From Hwangdonia lutea (GTDB lineage Bacteria > Bacteroidota > Bacteroidia > Flavobacteriales > Flavobacteriaceae): a DNA stretch of 64,000 nt. The stretch lies in contig NZ_CP136521.1 in assembly GCF_032814565.1 (NCBI RefSeq), positions 3,506,501 to 3,570,500 of the forward strand, in the 5' to 3' direction. The position numbers and the translations under genes are program-made. The notes under the pieces are model-generated. The model did no database searches. It worked only from the letters and a program-made list of their open reading frames with translations, and was not told where the DNA came from. This document shows, in pieces, positions 63,142-64,000 of this stretch. Positions within the stretch are counted from its first letter, which is position 1. Each line of letters begins with the position of its first letter.

Positions 63142-63786
63142 ATGATTAATTTAAAAGAAAACAATAAAGTACGAATTTATGGAGCTGGCGGTCATTCGCA
63201 AGTTATAAAGGAAGTTTTGCAAGAAAATAATTTTAATGTTATTGAAACTTTTGACGATAACCCTTCGGGAAGCCACCATGCATCTAAAAATGTTGTTATG
63301 GGTGCTAGAGGAGATTTAAAAAAATTCCCTCATAATGGACCTCCAGTAATCATAGCGGTAGGTATAAACTCAGATAGGGCCGAAATTGCTGGCTTTTTAA
63401 AGTGTAAATATGGAAAAGCGATACATAAGTCGGCAATTATTTCCTCGACTTCAAAAGTTGGAGAAGGCACTGTAGTTTTTGCTGGAGCAATTATACAACC
63501 CAACACAACCGTTGGTAAACATGTAATTGTTAATACTGGTGCTAGTATTGACCACGATAATGTTATTGGTGATTTCGCACATATATCGCCAAAAGCTGCT
63601 CTATGTGGTCATGTTGAAGTTGGTGAAGGCTCACATGTGGGTGTCGGAGCCGTTGTGATTCCAAAAGTAAAAATAGGAAAATGGTGCACTATTGGAGCTG
63701 GCACCATAGTTATCAGGGATATACCCGATTATTGTACTGTTGTAGGTAACCCTGGAAAAATAATTAAAAGAAACATGCCAAAGTAA
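63142..63786 (+). CDS. PglD-like sugar O/N-acetyltransferase
   Basis: A 214-residue two-domain protein. The N-terminal Rossmann-like nucleotide-sugar domain (VRIYGAGGHSQVIKEVL, IIAVGINSDRAEI) is followed by a left-handed beta-helix. That helix has INTGASIDHDNVIGDFAHISPKAAL-like repeats (VNTGASIDHDNVIGD), including the catalytic His of PglD/NeuD enzymes, and GNPGKIIKRN at the end. The family acetylates the 4-amino group of UDP-4-amino-sugars. It lies 80 bases after the PglC-like gene, and its stop overlaps the next start (TAATG). Confidence 0.9.
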   Translation: MINLKENNKVRIYGAGGHSQVIKEVLQENNFNVIETFDDNPSGSHHASKNVVMGARGDLKKFPHNGPPVIIAVGINSDRAEIAGFLKCKYGKAIHKSAIISSTSKVGEGTVVFAGAIIQPNTTVGKHVIVNTGASIDHDNVIGDFAHISPKAALCGHVEVGEGSHVGVGAVVIPKVKIGKWCTIGAGTIVIRDIPDYCTVVGNPGKIIKRNMPK

Positions 63787-64000
63787 TGTTTAGAGACTCT
63801 AAAAAAATATCAGATATTTCCTTTATTGGTTCCGGAATTTCGGCATCATTTACTATTTTAAATTTTCTTGACCTCATTAAAAATAGTCCAAAATTAAAAA
63901 ACAGAATATCAATAAATCTTATTGATAAATTCCCTGAATTTCATACAGGTATTCCTTACGGAGACAGATCTGGTTCAACAACACTCTTGATAACATCGTT
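63786..64000 (+). CDS. FAD/NAD(P)-binding protein, 5' part only (cut by window edge)
   Basis: ATG at 63786 opens a frame still open at base 64000 (71 complete codons visible). It starts MFRDSKKISDISFIGSGISA, where FIGSGISASF is a GxGxxA dinucleotide-binding loop. INLIDKFPEFHTGIPYG follows, resembling the FAD-NAD(P)-binding proteins of the COG4529 type. The role is unknown. Coupling to the PglD-like gene through the TAATG overlap suggests it belongs to the same glycan pathway. Confidence 0.6.
   Translation, partial: MFRDSKKISDISFIGSGISASFTILNFLDLIKNSPKLKNRISINLIDKFPEFHTGIPYGDRSGSTTLLITS

Overview
The window comes from a low-GC member of the Bacteroidetes, most likely a marine Flavobacteriaceae. 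The evidence is a PorX-type response regulator, a C-terminal type IX secretion sorting domain, an LpxC-FabZ fusion, bifunctional HisB and HisIE, a CpsB/Wzc capsule pair, and promoter-like TAnnTTTG boxes. No rRNA, tRNA or CRISPR array was seen. The genus cannot be settled from the sequence alone.

Layout. 1-3.3 kb: a lysine-rich secreted protein cut by the window edge, a small acidic lipoprotein, an MscS channel, a TruA-family pseudouridine synthase and a small membrane protein. 3.3-11.2 kb (minus strand): a complete histidine operon hisG-D-C-B-H-(GIY-YIG)-A-F-IE. It is preceded by a well-formed attenuator: an 18-residue leader peptide with four His codons, a terminator and a competing antiterminator. 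The operon also carries three inserted palindromic repeats and a GIY-YIG nuclease gene. 11.3-15 kb: prohibitin, a VWA protein and FabG. 15.1-15.8 kb: one SRPBCC gene bracketed by 12-bp perfect inverted repeats, which looks like a small mobile cassette. 16-23.3 kb (minus): sucD, an LpxD-like acyltransferase, efp, lpxA, lpxC-fabZ, lpxD and an HD phosphohydrolase. 23.3-30.4 kb: porX, tsaE, a tiny secreted peptide overlapping a membrane protein gene, a TonB-dependent-receptor-like protein, alanine dehydrogenase and a small anchored protein.

30.4-64 kb is surface polysaccharide territory, broken by proline dehydrogenase and aroB. It holds a first phosphosugar transferase/dehydratase pair, then the CpsB phosphatase facing a wzc-wza-dehydratase-aminotransferase operon (minus). 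From 42.8 kb a plus-strand operon follows: UDP-GlcNAc 4-epimerase, UDP-HexNAc dehydrogenase, Wzx flippase, formyltransferase, pyruvyltransferase, four glycosyltransferases, an EpsG-type polymerase and a polysaccharide deacetylase. After an opposite-strand island (a T9SS-exported leucine-rich protein with near-identical 564-bp tandem repeats, and two paralogous beta-helix lipoproteins), the plus strand resumes with PglC-like and PglD-like genes and a truncated FAD/NAD(P)-binding protein.

Together, the dehydratase, aminotransferase, PglD and PglC homologues could make and load a bacillosamine-type sugar. The epimerase and dehydrogenase would supply UDP-GalNAc and UDP-GalNAcA. The formyl-, pyruvyl- and deacetylase genes would decorate the product. 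The two beta-helix lipoproteins may modify or cut the same polymer. One of them has a nine-C tract just upstream of its start codon, suggesting phase-variable expression.
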